Positions 34,323 through 43,069 of a stretch of DNA of 64,000 bases are shown in pieces; position 1 is the stretch's first letter; each line of letters begins with the position of its first letter. The stretch is from a virus: the IMG/VR virus record IMGVR_UViG_3300025122_006404, positions 1 to 64,000 of that record, one strand, 5' to 3'. The position numbers were made by a program, and so were the translations under genes. A model generated the notes under the pieces. It was not told the origin of the DNA and did no database searches. It saw only the letters and a program-made list of their open reading frames with translations.

Positions 34323-35201
34323 ATGAGGATGTCTAAACTATTTAAAATATGGGGAATGTCCTTCCTGTTTTTCGGGGGGTGTTCCCCTGACTATTCAATC
34401 AATGACCAGCAAGAAACTAGAGTCGTTGTCGACTCCTTTGTTCAAGCCGAAGAGATAGAAGATCTCGATGTACTGGTGGTAGTGGATACTTCTGGTTCAA
34501 TGCTAGATGATGCAGATGAGGTGGGATCGGGTCTTGAGATATTTAGGTCTGATATTGAGGGGTTGACCTCCACCTATAGAATCGCTTTTATAACAACAGA
34601 CGCCGATCGATTGGGATACACAGGATACTATGACACCTCGTCATCATCAATTGATTTAATGCTAGCACCGGGTCTTCTACCCTCTGTCTCTGGAGAAGCA
34701 GGTTTCGAATCTACTTATGTTTTTATTTCCAGCGACGAGGGAATAGAGTTTAAAAGAGACGAAGCGGATTTTCTTTTATTTTTAATATCAGATGAAGATG
34801 AACAAAGCAGTATTTCTTCTGCTATATTTAAAGACTGGTTACAGAATGAGTTTTCCGAAGTCAACCATGACGTGGTTTCCATCACCTCCCTCGAAGATAG
34901 TGAGTGCTCCTGGGAGATAGGATTTAAATATATTGAATTATCTGCTCTTTACAATAAGGATGCTATTGATATATGTGCTGAAGGCTGGGAAGTTTGGTTA
35001 GCAGAAAGCTCTTTTCTCACTCAGATGATTAGAGAAATTCAACTTACTGAAATCCCTATTTTAGAATCAGTGGTGGTCTATGTGGATCAGCAGATTACTT
35101 ATGCATGGACGTACAGCGAGCCTAGTAATTCAATATATTTAGACGTGATTCCTGACTATGGATCGGTGGTTGAAGCAGGTTACAAGGTTTATATGGATTA
35201 A
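34323..35201 (+). CDS. VWA-domain lipoprotein
   Basis: 292 residues. Signal peptide with lipobox FFGGC (Cys20), then a von Willebrand A domain with MIDAS VVDTSGSM (Asp55). A C-terminal beta segment (VVVYVDQQITYAWTYS) resembles the end of the VWA protein at 38968 (IIVSVDGLLSADWTYD), so they are paralogues. It is probably anchored in the host envelope and binds a ligand through a metal ion. It opens the exported-protein island and looks host-acquired. Confidence 0.85.
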   Translation: MRMSKLFKIWGMSFLFFGGCSPDYSINDQQETRVVVDSFVQAEEIEDLDVLVVVDTSGSMLDDADEVGSGLEIFRSDIEGLTSTYRIAFITTDADRLGYTGYYDTSSSSIDLMLAPGLLPSVSGEAGFESTYVFISSDEGIEFKRDEADFLLFLISDEDEQSSISSAIFKDWLQNEFSEVNHDVVSITSLEDSECSWEIGFKYIELSALYNKDAIDICAEGWEVWLAESSFLTQMIREIQLTEIPILESVVVYVDQQITYAWTYSEPSNSIYLDVIPDYGSVVEAGYKVYMD

Positions 35202-35251
35202 ATGTCGATATAAGCCTATTTTTAAAATAATTAGATATAGAGGGGTGATTT

Positions 35252-35470
35252 GTGAAACCAGGCGATTTAGTAACTTTAAAAGAAAACATTGAGCGCTTAG
35301 ATAAAAGTGAAATTTTATTAAATAATGACCTGGGTATAGTAATAAATTCCAGTGATCGCAGGTGTAAAGTATTAATAAGGGGCACAGTTTGGGGATTTAA
35401 AAGTGATATGCTTTTAAAGCTAGATGAATATGACAAAGGTCAAGCACATGCCCAAGATGAGCCCAACTAA
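35252..35470 (+). CDS. GDLV-family small protein, 72 aa
   Basis: GTG start after GAGGGGTGATT. KPGDLVTLKENIE, then LGIVINS, then VWGFKSDMLLKL: the standard three-part order of this family. Its 3' end overlaps the convergent 35420 gene by about 50 bases. Confidence 0.65.
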   Translation: MKPGDLVTLKENIERLDKSEILLNNDLGIVINSSDRRCKVLIRGTVWGFKSDMLLKLDEYDKGQAHAQDEPN

Positions 35471-35656
35471 TAATGACAACATTAAAGCAATTCCATGCTG
35501 CCGGGATTGCTTAGTAAGGTGGCTTTTTTCAATTCTAAGCATCTCATAGTCAGAATATAATCTTTCTTGAGCTATCTTAACTTGTTCTTCAAGATGTTCT
35601 AGCTCTTTTTCTTTCATTTGTATTAATCGAGGGTGAGAGATAAGATTGTCGTCCAC
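35420..35656 (-). CDS. Coiled-coil membrane protein, 78 aa
   Basis: A coiled coil (about residues 12-50) and one C-terminal membrane helix (IALMLSLLVGLILGMC). Function unknown. It starts eight bases beyond the stop of the thioredoxin-like gene in the same direction. Confidence 0.6.
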   Translation of the reverse strand: MDDNLISHPRLIQMKEKELEHLEEQVKIAQERLYSDYEMLRIEKSHLTKQSRQHGIALMLSLLVGLILGMCLTFVIFI

Positions 35657-35664
35657 TTTAATTC

Positions 35665-36327
35665 CTATAGAAGAGACTCTATTTCTTCAACAATAACACT
35701 TTCATTCCAGCCGGGAAGATAAAATTCTGTGATCATATCTCGATTAATAATAAAAAATGTCGGCCAACTACTTACCTGCCACCCAGACTCCCCGTCCGGA
35801 TCAATTAGAGATCTATTTCCAATTAAAACGGGGGATGAAGTCATTCCGTACTGAGAAGACCAAGAGTAGATATCTGATATACCTGGTTCGGAGCCAGTTT
35901 GATCGTCTATGAGGATGGTTATGTATACAAAATTTTGATCCTCATACGTGTCTTGTATAATTTGAGAATTAGGTGCTATCATTTTACATACAGGGCACCA
36001 CATCGTTGAAAAGTCTAAAACAATTACCTTTCCCATATGATCGTAAAGAGAAAATTCATTTCCATTTTGATCAATGAGATTAAACTCGCAGGGATGATCT
36101 TGGAGATCATAGGAGCAATTGGACCACGTGACTAGAGGGTTTTCTCCTGAAGAATCTGGAGTCCCGCTATCCAAAAACTTGTGAGGATAAATTTCTATAT
36201 TTAAATCTCTCCCACTGGGAGAAATTTCAGTCTTAACGGGTTCATCATCTCTTTCCGTAGATGTGTCATTAGAATGTAATAGACACGAGCAGAGAAAAAA
36301 GAACAAAGTGGTAAATCCAATATTCAT
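35665..36327 (-). CDS. TlpA-like thioredoxin-fold lipoprotein, paralogue 1
   Basis: 220 residues. Signal peptide with Cys13/Cys15 (FLCSC) as possible lipobox, a disordered acidic linker, then a redoxin domain: DFSTMWCPVCK with the active CxxC, and the cis-Pro motif SSWPTFFII. HPCEFNLIDQNGNEFSLYD before it is shared with the two paralogues at 37596 and 38209. Periplasmic thiol-disulfide exchange or cytochrome maturation is typical for the family; the role in phage infection is unknown. Confidence 0.85.
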   Translation of the reverse strand: MNIGFTTLFFFLCSCLLHSNDTSTERDDEPVKTEISPSGRDLNIEIYPHKFLDSGTPDSSGENPLVTWSNCSYDLQDHPCEFNLIDQNGNEFSLYDHMGKVIVLDFSTMWCPVCKMIAPNSQIIQDTYEDQNFVYITILIDDQTGSEPGISDIYSWSSQYGMTSSPVLIGNRSLIDPDGESGWQVSSWPTFFIINRDMITEFYLPGWNESVIVEEIESLL

Positions 36328-36379
36328 TTTTATAAAAGTTATTAATTTTATCTTATCAATTTCCTATAATTAATATAGG

Positions 36380-37156
36380 ATGCTTAAATTTAAAAATAAA
36401 TTTCTACTTAGGCTGTCGGTTATAGGGTTTTTATTTTGTATCTGCTGCTATAGTTTTAGCTCTTACTCACCCCAATCGGAATCCAGAGAACTTTCTACTG
36501 CTACGATGGGACCCGAGCTCATTAAAAGCTCAAATGATATTCCCAGGTCTCTTAGGAGATCTTTGCGTTTATCTGTGGTTAAAGTCAAGTCCGTTCTTAT
36601 TCCTACAGGTCCTGATACAGATCTTCTCTATCGATATGGAAGCGGATCTTACATGATTTTTGAAGATAGGCACTTTGTTATCACAGCTGCTCATGTTCTT
36701 CGCGATGCGGGAGTTGTCATCGTAGCAGGTTTTTCTGAAGAGGTCCTCGCAACTCCCGTTTATATCGATTTTGAATCAGATGTGGCTGTGCTATTGATTC
36801 CCCGAATGGATTCTCGGTCTCCAGTAGCATTTAATCCCATTAAATTTCCCAGAAGTCGAAATATTGCAGGAGAAAATATCGTATATGCAGGATATCCTAA
36901 TTCTCATGATGAACCCTTAGTTTTATCTGGTATTATCGCAGGATATGAGAATGATAGATTAATTCTTCAATCGTATGCGTGGATGGGATCTTCAGGGTCA
37001 TGTATATTTGATCATCGAGGAAGAATCGTTGGAATTGTGTCCGGCATAGAGATAGGATCATCTAACCATTTTCCTCCTCAGCTAATTGAAAGCATGATTT
37101 GGGCATCTCCGGCGTGGAATTTAAGTAAATCTCGAATGAGAGAAATTCTAAATTGA
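36380..37156 (+). CDS. Trypsin-like serine protease with N-terminal membrane anchor/signal
   Basis: 258 residues. Hydrophobic N-terminus with three cysteines (FCICC). The catalytic triad is visible: His105 (TAAHVL), Asp134 (FESDVAVL), Ser205 (WMGSSGS). No PDZ domain, so it is not a full DegP. Probably exported and active in the periplasm. It is divergent from the thioredoxin-like gene. Confidence 0.85.
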   Translation: MLKFKNKFLLRLSVIGFLFCICCYSFSSYSPQSESRELSTATMGPELIKSSNDIPRSLRRSLRLSVVKVKSVLIPTGPDTDLLYRYGSGSYMIFEDRHFVITAAHVLRDAGVVIVAGFSEEVLATPVYIDFESDVAVLLIPRMDSRSPVAFNPIKFPRSRNIAGENIVYAGYPNSHDEPLVLSGIIAGYENDRLILQSYAWMGSSGSCIFDHRGRIVGIVSGIEIGSSNHFPPQLIESMIWASPAWNLSKSRMREILN

Positions 37157-37161
37157 TTTGA

Positions 37162-37189
37162 TGTAAATTGTATTTCTCTATGATATAAT
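37162..37189 (+). promoter_or_regulatory. TGTAAA-class phage promoter (deaminase gene)
   Basis: TGTAAAT (37162-37168), 15 bases, TATAAT (37184-37189). The -10 overlaps an ATG at 37188, so that ATG cannot lie in the transcript and the GTG at 37218 is the likelier start. Confidence 0.72.
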
Positions 37190-37217
37190 GTTACATATAT
37201 CGGAGAAGAAATGTCTA

Positions 37218-37583
37218 GTGTATTACCTGGCTCGTGAAAGAGCCTTAAATAACGGTAGAGTTTATCATATTGCAGCAATTTTGCGAAGAGGAAAGCATAT
37301 TGTTAAAATTGGAGTAAACTCAAGCAAAACTCATCCTCAATTTGGAAGAGTGTATCCTGATGGATCATGCGCTTATCACATGCATGCTGAAATGGACGCG
37401 CTACGTTTTGCCCAGCCCGGAGATACTCTAGAAGTTATGAGATTTCGTAAGTCAGATAATGAATATGCTATTGCGAAGCCTTGTGAGTTTTGCATGAAAC
37501 ATATTATAGAAGCTGGAATTAAAAAGGTTAAATATACTAACGATCTAGGTGAATGGGAAACAATGAGAGTTTTTCCCGCGTAG
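37218..37583 (+). CDS. Cytidine/deoxycytidylate deaminase-fold protein
   Basis: About 121 residues from GTG 37218 (131 if ATG 37188 were used; see the promoter entry). HAEMDA and KPCEFCMKHI are the zinc-binding motifs of the deaminase superfamily. It is distinct from the dCMP deaminase at 7772. Substrate unknown: free nucleotide, RNA or another amine. Confidence 0.78.
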   Translation: MYYLARERALNNGRVYHIAAILRRGKHIVKIGVNSSKTHPQFGRVYPDGSCAYHMHAEMDALRFAQPGDTLEVMRFRKSDNEYAIAKPCEFCMKHIIEAGIKKVKYTNDLGEWETMRVFPA

Positions 37584-37595
37584 GAATAGTTTTTT

Positions 37596-38183
37596 TTACT
37601 GATTCAGAGTTTCTTGAATCAGTGTGTCAATCCAGGTGGAGCTAAATCCTTGTAATCTAGTGTGTAGTACCATCTCATCAGTAATAAAAAAGAAAGTCGG
37701 CCATGCTGTTAATGGCCATCCATTTGTTCCGCTTACATCAATTAAATCACGTGAGCCAGCGAGGACTGGAGAGGTAATCCCATAGGTGTCACACCAATAG
37801 GTGATATCTGCTGCAGTGGGAGGGTCTCCCGTAGAATTTTCAATTAATACAGTGATATAGGTAATTTCTTCTGCATATTGATCTTGGACTTGCTGGACTT
37901 CTGCAGCTGCACTGTTGCAAGGTCCACACCACATCGTAGAGAGATCGAGAACAATAACACCACCATAATAATCATAAAGAGAAATATCCATCAACAGCTG
38001 ATTGCTTAGGGTAAAATTACAGGGATGATCTCCAGTATTTTGTGAGCAGGATTCCCACGACGCCCAGGGATAAGGATCAGCTACGGGAGTATTGCTGGTA
38101 TCGCCAGATGTCAGACTAGGCTTGCATCCCCCGAGTCCCATTATCATTAGTAGTCCCCAGTTTATCAAATTATTTTTTAACAT
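37596..38183 (-). CDS. TlpA-like thioredoxin-fold lipoprotein, paralogue 2
   Basis: 195 residues. Lipobox GLGGC (Cys20), a short Thr/Asp linker, DLSTMWCGPCN with CxxC, and TAWPTFFFI with the cis-Pro. HPCNFTLSNQ...SLYD repeats the paralogue signature. A 9-bp inverted repeat lies at its 3' end (37598-37623), but without a T-run in the right place. Confidence 0.86.
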   Translation of the reverse strand: MLKNNLINWGLLMIMGLGGCKPSLTSGDTSNTPVADPYPWASWESCSQNTGDHPCNFTLSNQLLMDISLYDYYGGVIVLDLSTMWCGPCNSAAAEVQQVQDQYAEEITYITVLIENSTGDPPTAADITYWCDTYGITSPVLAGSRDLIDVSGTNGWPLTAWPTFFFITDEMVLHTRLQGFSSTWIDTLIQETLNQ

Positions 38184-38208
38184 CTTAATTTCTAGTGCTC
38201 CTTATTTC

Positions 38209-38964
38209 TTACCGAACTATCCCAAATACATCATCAACCCAGCCGAAAACTATTTCCTCATTCCACCCAAGTAGACCGTTATGGACGGTTAGAGTCTCAT
38301 CTACCACCACAATTGTTGGCCACGCAGAAATTGGATAACCATCTTCGGCAGTAAGATCGATAATGCTTCTATCTCCAGCCAAGACAGGGGAAGTGGTCAT
38401 GCCATACCTAGAAACCCAATCCTGAATTTCTGATGGCGTCGGCGGCGTTCCCCACGATGGTCCATCTACTAATACCGTTACCCATAAGAAATCGTAGCCT
38501 AAAGCTGTGTAGGTATCTTGATGAATCTGAGCGTCTCCGGCGATACTGTTGCAGACTCCGCACCAGATTGTAGAAAAATCGACAACCATAACAGTGCCAT
38601 AGTTGTCATAGAGTGACCAATCATTTCCATTTTGATCTTGGAATGTAAAGTCGCAAGCTTTTTCCCCGGGTTTTCCGCTACATTCAGTCCACGTAATGGG
38701 AGATGGATCTGTGTCCTCGACTGCAGAGTCACTATCACTGTCGGAAGTATCCGTGTTCGTGATATGAGTATCTTTAATGACAGAATCATCATCGACGACG
38801 GAATCATCATCGACTGTGTCTTCTTCTATGACTGTGTCGTTCGAAGTTTTATCATTTATGCCTGTTGAAGTCTCCCCAGGCGTCGCGCAGCTTATGAGAT
38901 TAGCTGTTGTGAAATTGGCCCACGCAAGTGCGGCCAAAAATATAAGTGATTTGTGTTTTAACAT
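38209..38964 (-). CDS. TlpA-like thioredoxin-fold lipoprotein, paralogue 3, with long Asp/Thr linker
   Basis: 251 residues. Signal peptide ending LISC (Cys26), then about 60 residues of Asp/Ser/Thr/Val-rich low-complexity linker, typical of Myxococcota-type lipoproteins. The redoxin domain follows: DFSTIWCGVCN and SAWPTIVVV. It is tandem with paralogue 2 and the VWA/ASH gene, probably one minus-strand operon. Confidence 0.86.
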   Translation of the reverse strand: MLKHKSLIFLAALAWANFTTANLISCATPGETSTGINDKTSNDTVIEEDTVDDDSVVDDDSVIKDTHITNTDTSDSDSDSAVEDTDPSPITWTECSGKPGEKACDFTFQDQNGNDWSLYDNYGTVMVVDFSTIWCGVCNSIAGDAQIHQDTYTALGYDFLWVTVLVDGPSWGTPPTPSEIQDWVSRYGMTTSPVLAGDRSIIDLTAEDGYPISAWPTIVVVDETLTVHNGLLGWNEEIVFGWVDDVFGIVR

Positions 38965-38967
38965 GTT

Positions 38968-40581
38968 TTATTCTCCAGTGTCACAGTCCGCCCAAGCTGC
39001 ATATTGTATATCAATTGAACTTTCATCTGCAGGCGCTACAGTAAATGAAACAGAATTGGCTGCGGTGTCATATGTCCAATCTGCTGAAAGTAAACCATCA
39101 ACACTCACTATGATAGTGTCTTCAATGGGATAATCTGATAAAGGAAAAGAGAGCATCGACATTGAGTCTCTAGCTAATGTGTCCATAGTGACACTCCAAT
39201 CTGCAGCGCAGATTGACATAAACGTTCCGCCCAGATCAGCCACGACGTCATAATATCCATCGCCGAACTGGGCGCTGCCATTTGACGTGCATCCAGAAGG
39301 ATAATCACCAGCGACCGCATGTGCCACAACAAGCTCGTGAGAGCTTTTCAATGATTGAAGGTGCGTAGAATAATCAGAAGGAGTCATTCCAGCTGATCCT
39401 CCTCCGTAGGCTGAAGTATTGGTAGAGGCATCAGGTTCGTCGGAAACATATACCACCACTAAGCGAGCCGATGCTCTAAAAAATCCCGTTGCTGATCCCG
39501 GAGCTGCATCTCCACCAGTAGCTGTGGATTCATATGAATACCACAATCCTTTTTCAATTGGTGCTCCGTGGTATCCAATCGCATCGACCTGGTTGCTAAA
39601 TTCTGCTACTGGATCAGGAGTAGCGGGAGTGATTATGTTTCCTACAAAACTGGCATCATCTGTGGTTATTAGAGCTACTTGATAATCTACTCCAGCACCT
39701 ACAAAGACGGACATAAAATCTCCGAAATTATTTTTTAGATTAGTCTGATTAGAAGACATAGACCCAGAGTTATCAACAACAAAAAGAATGTCTACTATTG
39801 CTTCTCCATCTTGTGTAAAATTATCTATCACCCAATACTCATAAGCTCCTAGTGCGCTGTGATCTGACATAACAACGGGGTTAAGCGGATCGCTAGATAC
39901 TATTTCAACATATGCATCGTCTGATAATAAGTCTAGCGGGGTGTAGTAAATTGTAAGGCTTAAAGAATCACTGGGGGCAATAATCCACGGTAACGGTCCA
40001 TTTTCAATTTCGTATTGAATCATTGAAAAGTCAACAGGGACTGTAACATAATATCTGATGTCATTTATTTCCAAATTAGCATTGCCAATATTTGAGATAG
40101 TAATATCAAATGAGTCATCACATCCAAGATAAACTGTTCCTAAGTCATGCGCGGCAGGATCTACTTCAATCACAGGAGCGTCACCTTTTCCAGATAGATT
40201 GACTGTAACAATTTCCTCGTCTGGATCGTCTGATAAAATTGAAATCGAATTTATATTTGATTCGTAGGTAATTGGGTCATAGGAAACTATAAGATCTGTA
40301 GATTTTCCCGGCTCTATTTCATTTGAAATTATATTTGTTATGGAATAAACTGACGTTGATAGATTAAATTTGATTGCATTAATATTGAGAACTTCATTCC
40401 CTGCGTTTGAGATCGTAATTGTTTCAAGAGATAGTTCGTATCCTGCATTTAATGATCCGAAATCAACTGTAGTTGGATTTACATCTATGTCAGGCTCACG
40501 GTCTACTTTTGGATGAAGTGCATAATCTGAGCAACTAAATAGAGAAAGAAGAATAACAAGTGACTGAATTAAACGAAACAT
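38968..40581 (-). CDS. Lipoprotein with two ASH-type domains and a VWA domain
   Basis: About 537 residues from the ATG at 40581; a longer start at 40608 would add nine residues before the signal peptide. Lipobox LFSC (Cys17). Two ASH/SPD-2-Hydin-like immunoglobulin-type repeats follow (VNPTTVDFGSLNAGYEL; VDPAAHDLGTVYLGCD). Next comes a VWA domain with MIDAS FVVDNSGSMS, and a C-terminal beta segment matching the 34323 protein. An adhesin-like or envelope scaffold protein, host-derived in character. Confidence 0.86.
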   Translation of the reverse strand: MFRLIQSLVILLSLFSCSDYALHPKVDREPDIDVNPTTVDFGSLNAGYELSLETITISNAGNEVLNINAIKFNLSTSVYSITNIISNEIEPGKSTDLIVSYDPITYESNINSISILSDDPDEEIVTVNLSGKGDAPVIEVDPAAHDLGTVYLGCDDSFDITISNIGNANLEINDIRYYVTVPVDFSMIQYEIENGPLPWIIAPSDSLSLTIYYTPLDLLSDDAYVEIVSSDPLNPVVMSDHSALGAYEYWVIDNFTQDGEAIVDILFVVDNSGSMSSNQTNLKNNFGDFMSVFVGAGVDYQVALITTDDASFVGNIITPATPDPVAEFSNQVDAIGYHGAPIEKGLWYSYESTATGGDAAPGSATGFFRASARLVVVYVSDEPDASTNTSAYGGGSAGMTPSDYSTHLQSLKSSHELVVAHAVAGDYPSGCTSNGSAQFGDGYYDVVADLGGTFMSICAADWSVTMDTLARDSMSMLSFPLSDYPIEDTIIVSVDGLLSADWTYDTAANSVSFTVAPADESSIDIQYAAWADCDTGE

Positions 40582-40621
40582 GTCATTAATATATATGTGC
40601 TCATGCAAGGTATGCCGATCA

Positions 40622-40649
40622 TGTAAATCCTTTTCTTTTGAGATATAAT
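40622..40649 (+). promoter_or_regulatory. TGTAAA-class phage promoter (tilS)
   Basis: TGTAAAT (40622-40628), 15 bases, TATAAT (40644-40649), preceded by TTGAGA. It lies between the divergent VWA/ASH gene and tilS. Confidence 0.72.
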
Positions 40650-40678
40650 AAGGATAGAAACTATCGGGATGGTTTAAA

Positions 40679-41284
40679 GTGATTCATCTGTTTGGAAAGA
40701 TTCCTACAAAGGTTCATGTAGCGTGCTCAGGAGGCCCGGACTCCATGGCTGTTCTTGATTTTCTTTTAAATGGTCGAAAGTCTATTACTGTAGTGCATTT
40801 TGATCATGGAACAGAGCATGCAAATGTGGCGAGACAATTTATTACTGACTATTGCAGGTTCAAAAAAATTCCCATCGTAGTGAAAGAAATTCAGAGATCA
40901 AAAAGTAAAGAGGAATCTCCCGAGGAATATTGGAGAAATGAGAGATATCGATTTTTTAGAGGGATAAGCTCTCCTATTGTTACCGGTCATAATTTAGATG
41001 ACGCTGTAGAGTGGTGGATAATGACTGCGATGCACGGACAGCCACGACTGATTCCCTACCGGCATGGAAATGTCATTAGGCCTTTTTTGCTTGCTGAAAA
41101 GTCAGAATTGCTTGAGTGGGTGGAAAGAAAAAATATTCCCTATGTGCTAGATCCTTCTAATAAGTCAGATAAATTTTCTCGCTCTATTGTAAGAGAACAT
41201 ATAATGCCACATGCACTTAAGGTAAATCCTGGAATTAGGAAAGTGGTCAAACGTCTTTTAAAAGAGAGCACTACTTCATTTTGA
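40679..41284 (+). CDS. tilS: TilS-like tRNA(Ile) lysidine synthetase, N-terminal catalytic domain only
   Basis: 201 residues. ACSGGPDSMAVL (residues 15-26) is the PP-loop, HFDHGTEH and TGHNLDDAVE match TilS active-site segments, and DPSNKSDKFSRSIVREHIMP matches the conserved (E)DxSN...RNxIR motif. The C-terminal tRNA-binding domains of E. coli TilS (about 430 aa) are absent, as in short TilS proteins. TilS changes C34 of tRNA-Ile(CAU) to lysidine. A phage tRNA with a CAU anticodon lies 2.7 kb downstream. Confidence 0.82.
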   Translation: MIHLFGKIPTKVHVACSGGPDSMAVLDFLLNGRKSITVVHFDHGTEHANVARQFITDYCRFKKIPIVVKEIQRSKSKEESPEEYWRNERYRFFRGISSPIVTGHNLDDAVEWWIMTAMHGQPRLIPYRHGNVIRPFLLAEKSELLEWVERKNIPYVLDPSNKSDKFSRSIVREHIMPHALKVNPGIRKVVKRLLKESTTSF

Positions 41285-41312
41285 TGTAGCTTTCAAAAAA
41301 AAATGGTATAAT
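41285..41312 (+). promoter_or_regulatory. TGTAAA-class phage promoter (HExxH lipoprotein)
   Basis: TGTAGCT (41285-41291), 15 bases, TATAAT (41307-41312), preceded by ATGG. It starts at the tilS stop. Confidence 0.68.
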
Positions 41313-41328
41313 AATAAAAGGAGATAAA

Positions 41329-42036
41329 ATGATATATTCTATAGCTATAGCAAGTTTGTTGATGGGATGCCAGGATAAATCCCATTCCCTATTAGTTTTC
41401 GAAACCGCTGACAGGCTAAATACTTCTCATGGCGTGGCTGGCAGTATTGGTTCAAAGGATAGAGAAGAGACTGTTGCCATAGAGCCAACTGAGTTTTGGG
41501 TCAGTAGTGACAACAGCAGAGAAGATACCATGTTTGTTGCTACTCACTTTATACGATCATCTAGGATGATTTTCTCTGAAATGATCGCCGTAATCGACGA
41601 TTCCGACCGAATCGACGTCGATGACCAGGGACCCATCTTTTGGCAGAAGATCTTTGATTCAGAGCTTTCTTGTCTTGCGGATTCCCAGCTTAGGATTTTT
41701 GATATCTCTGAACAAAAGATCAATGATCCTGAGGTTATGACATTTTATACGCCCGAGGTAATCCCACCTCCTCCAGCTACTATTTCAGGGATGACAGCCC
41801 CCATAAGTGATTGGGATTTTTACCTGTTTGTGTGTCGAGATTGTGGGGATGAGAGAGAAGAGACTATTGCTCATGAAGTGTCACATTACTGGTTTAATGT
41901 ATGTGATCATAATCTTCCATATGACGTCGAATCATTTGCCAATAAAATTGAAAAGGCCTACGTTGAATCAATCGGCAAGGAATATAAAAGCGTCAGGCCA
42001 GATCTAAACGCTGTGATTCCTATTCACAGGTTCTGA
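41329..42036 (+). CDS. Lipoprotein with HExxH metalloprotease-like motif
   Basis: 235 residues; AAAGGAGATAAA precedes the ATG. Lipobox LLMGC (Cys14). HEVSHYWFNVC near residue 186 gives HExxH, with VESFANKIE downstream as a possible third-ligand region. Family unknown. It may be an envelope peptidase, or the site may be non-catalytic. Its 3' end overlaps the convergent metzincin gene by 13 bases. Confidence 0.7.
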   Translation: MIYSIAIASLLMGCQDKSHSLLVFETADRLNTSHGVAGSIGSKDREETVAIEPTEFWVSSDNSREDTMFVATHFIRSSRMIFSEMIAVIDDSDRIDVDDQGPIFWQKIFDSELSCLADSQLRIFDISEQKINDPEVMTFYTPEVIPPPPATISGMTAPISDWDFYLFVCRDCGDEREETIAHEVSHYWFNVCDHNLPYDVESFANKIEKAYVESIGKEYKSVRPDLNAVIPIHRF

Positions 42037-42575
42037 ACCAGGCCTTCGTCGTTCCAGCCCCCATTTTCAAGAATAGGGTGCATTAGATGTCCACGACGGT
42101 TTATGTGCAGCCACCCCAGTGCATGACCGATTTCGTGTTCTAGAATTCTTTCCCTGAGATTTTCTTTAAGCTCAATCCTCACCCGCACAATCTCGCCTGT
42201 TTCGCGATCAAATCTTATAAATGTGGTGGCGTGATTCGAAGGATTAAAATTCTCTTGACTAATTAAAGAGATCACAATAGATCCGTACGCGGAGCCAACA
42301 ATACATCCGTTACCGTGGCCAGCTTCAACAATATTACCAAAGGTGTATCCTCTGGTTTTCCACCATTCAACTGCTGCTGCCACTTCTGCACGTGCAGCAG
42401 GAGATCCTTCGCAAATTTGAATGTCAGGAGGAAATTTCCAGCTTCCTAGCTTTTCTATCTCCCCGCCTCTAAGTCGAACATCGACATATGGATCCTCAAT
42501 TAGAACAGGAGTTGATCCAGATAAAACGGGGGATAGAATAATTAAAAATAACAAGCGTTTAAAAAAGTTCGTCAT
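42024..42575 (-). CDS. Exported metzincin-type zinc metalloprotease
   Basis: 183 residues from the ATG at 42575; the frame is open further upstream, but a signal peptide begins here (FFKRLLFLIILSPVLS). HEIGHALGWLHINRRGHLMHP has the HExxHxxGxxH zinc site followed by a His/Met region like the Met-turn. Matrixin-like and small. Probably periplasmic or secreted. Confidence 0.83.
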   Translation of the reverse strand: MTNFFKRLLFLIILSPVLSGSTPVLIEDPYVDVRLRGGEIEKLGSWKFPPDIQICEGSPAARAEVAAAVEWWKTRGYTFGNIVEAGHGNGCIVGSAYGSIVISLISQENFNPSNHATTFIRFDRETGEIVRVRIELKENLRERILEHEIGHALGWLHINRRGHLMHPILENGGWNDEGLVQNL

Positions 42576-42642
42576 ATAATAAACTATTTCATTGCAGGCT
42601 TTTAAGCATGTACAGTCTTGTGGGAGAAGAGTAGAATTAAAC

Positions 42643-42885
42643 ATGAAAAGTAAAAATTCATCTAAAATTGCACTTAAAATGCTTAAAAAAGAGGTTGATA
42701 AAATAACTACGGGAGTTTTTAAGATAGAGCAGACTTCGGATGACGGGGGTCCCCTCTTTGAGGTGAGGACTGATAAGAGAAAATCCAAGAGAATGAGGCA
42801 GAAGCTCCCCTTGGTTTACATGGGCAGCCGGATTGTAGTGACACAAGTAGCAAGAGAGACGCTAATTCACAGTGCTAGTAGATAG
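42643..42885 (+). CDS. Small basic protein, 80 aa
   Basis: Not recognised. Start set at ATG 42643; an upstream TTG in frame lacks support. Lys-rich, with a helical N-terminus and a beta-rich end. It overlaps the next gene by 14 bases. Confidence 0.5.
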   Translation: MKSKNSSKIALKMLKKEVDKITTGVFKIEQTSDDGGPLFEVRTDKRKSKRMRQKLPLVYMGSRIVVTQVARETLIHSASR

Positions 42886-43060
42886 TTATCAAAAAATTTA
42901 TATTCGGTCAGCCAAGGATTGGATTCTCGTCTCGGGAACTATTTTTGGAGGATTTTTATCTTTTTCTAGCAGTTTCTGGCTAGGGATAGGTTTCTGTGTA
43001 TCTATTGCATTGATGGGAGCACTAGGATACTTTCTCTCGTGGCTCAAAGATGGTTTATAG
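42872..43060 (+). CDS. Two-helix membrane protein, 62 aa
   Basis: GTG start. Two membrane segments (ILVSGTIFGGFLSF and FWLGIGFCVSIALMGALGYFL). Unknown function; size and shape would suit a holin or membrane effector. Confidence 0.55.
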   Translation: MLVDSYQKIYIRSAKDWILVSGTIFGGFLSFSSSFWLGIGFCVSIALMGALGYFLSWLKDGL

Positions 43061-43069
43061 GGAAGTGAT

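Noticed and set aside
37598-37623. 9-bp inverted repeat as a terminator between the deaminase and the convergent thioredoxin-like gene
   Set aside because: The stem is perfect, but the T-run precedes it on the + strand, so neither transcript ends in a hairpin followed by U residues.
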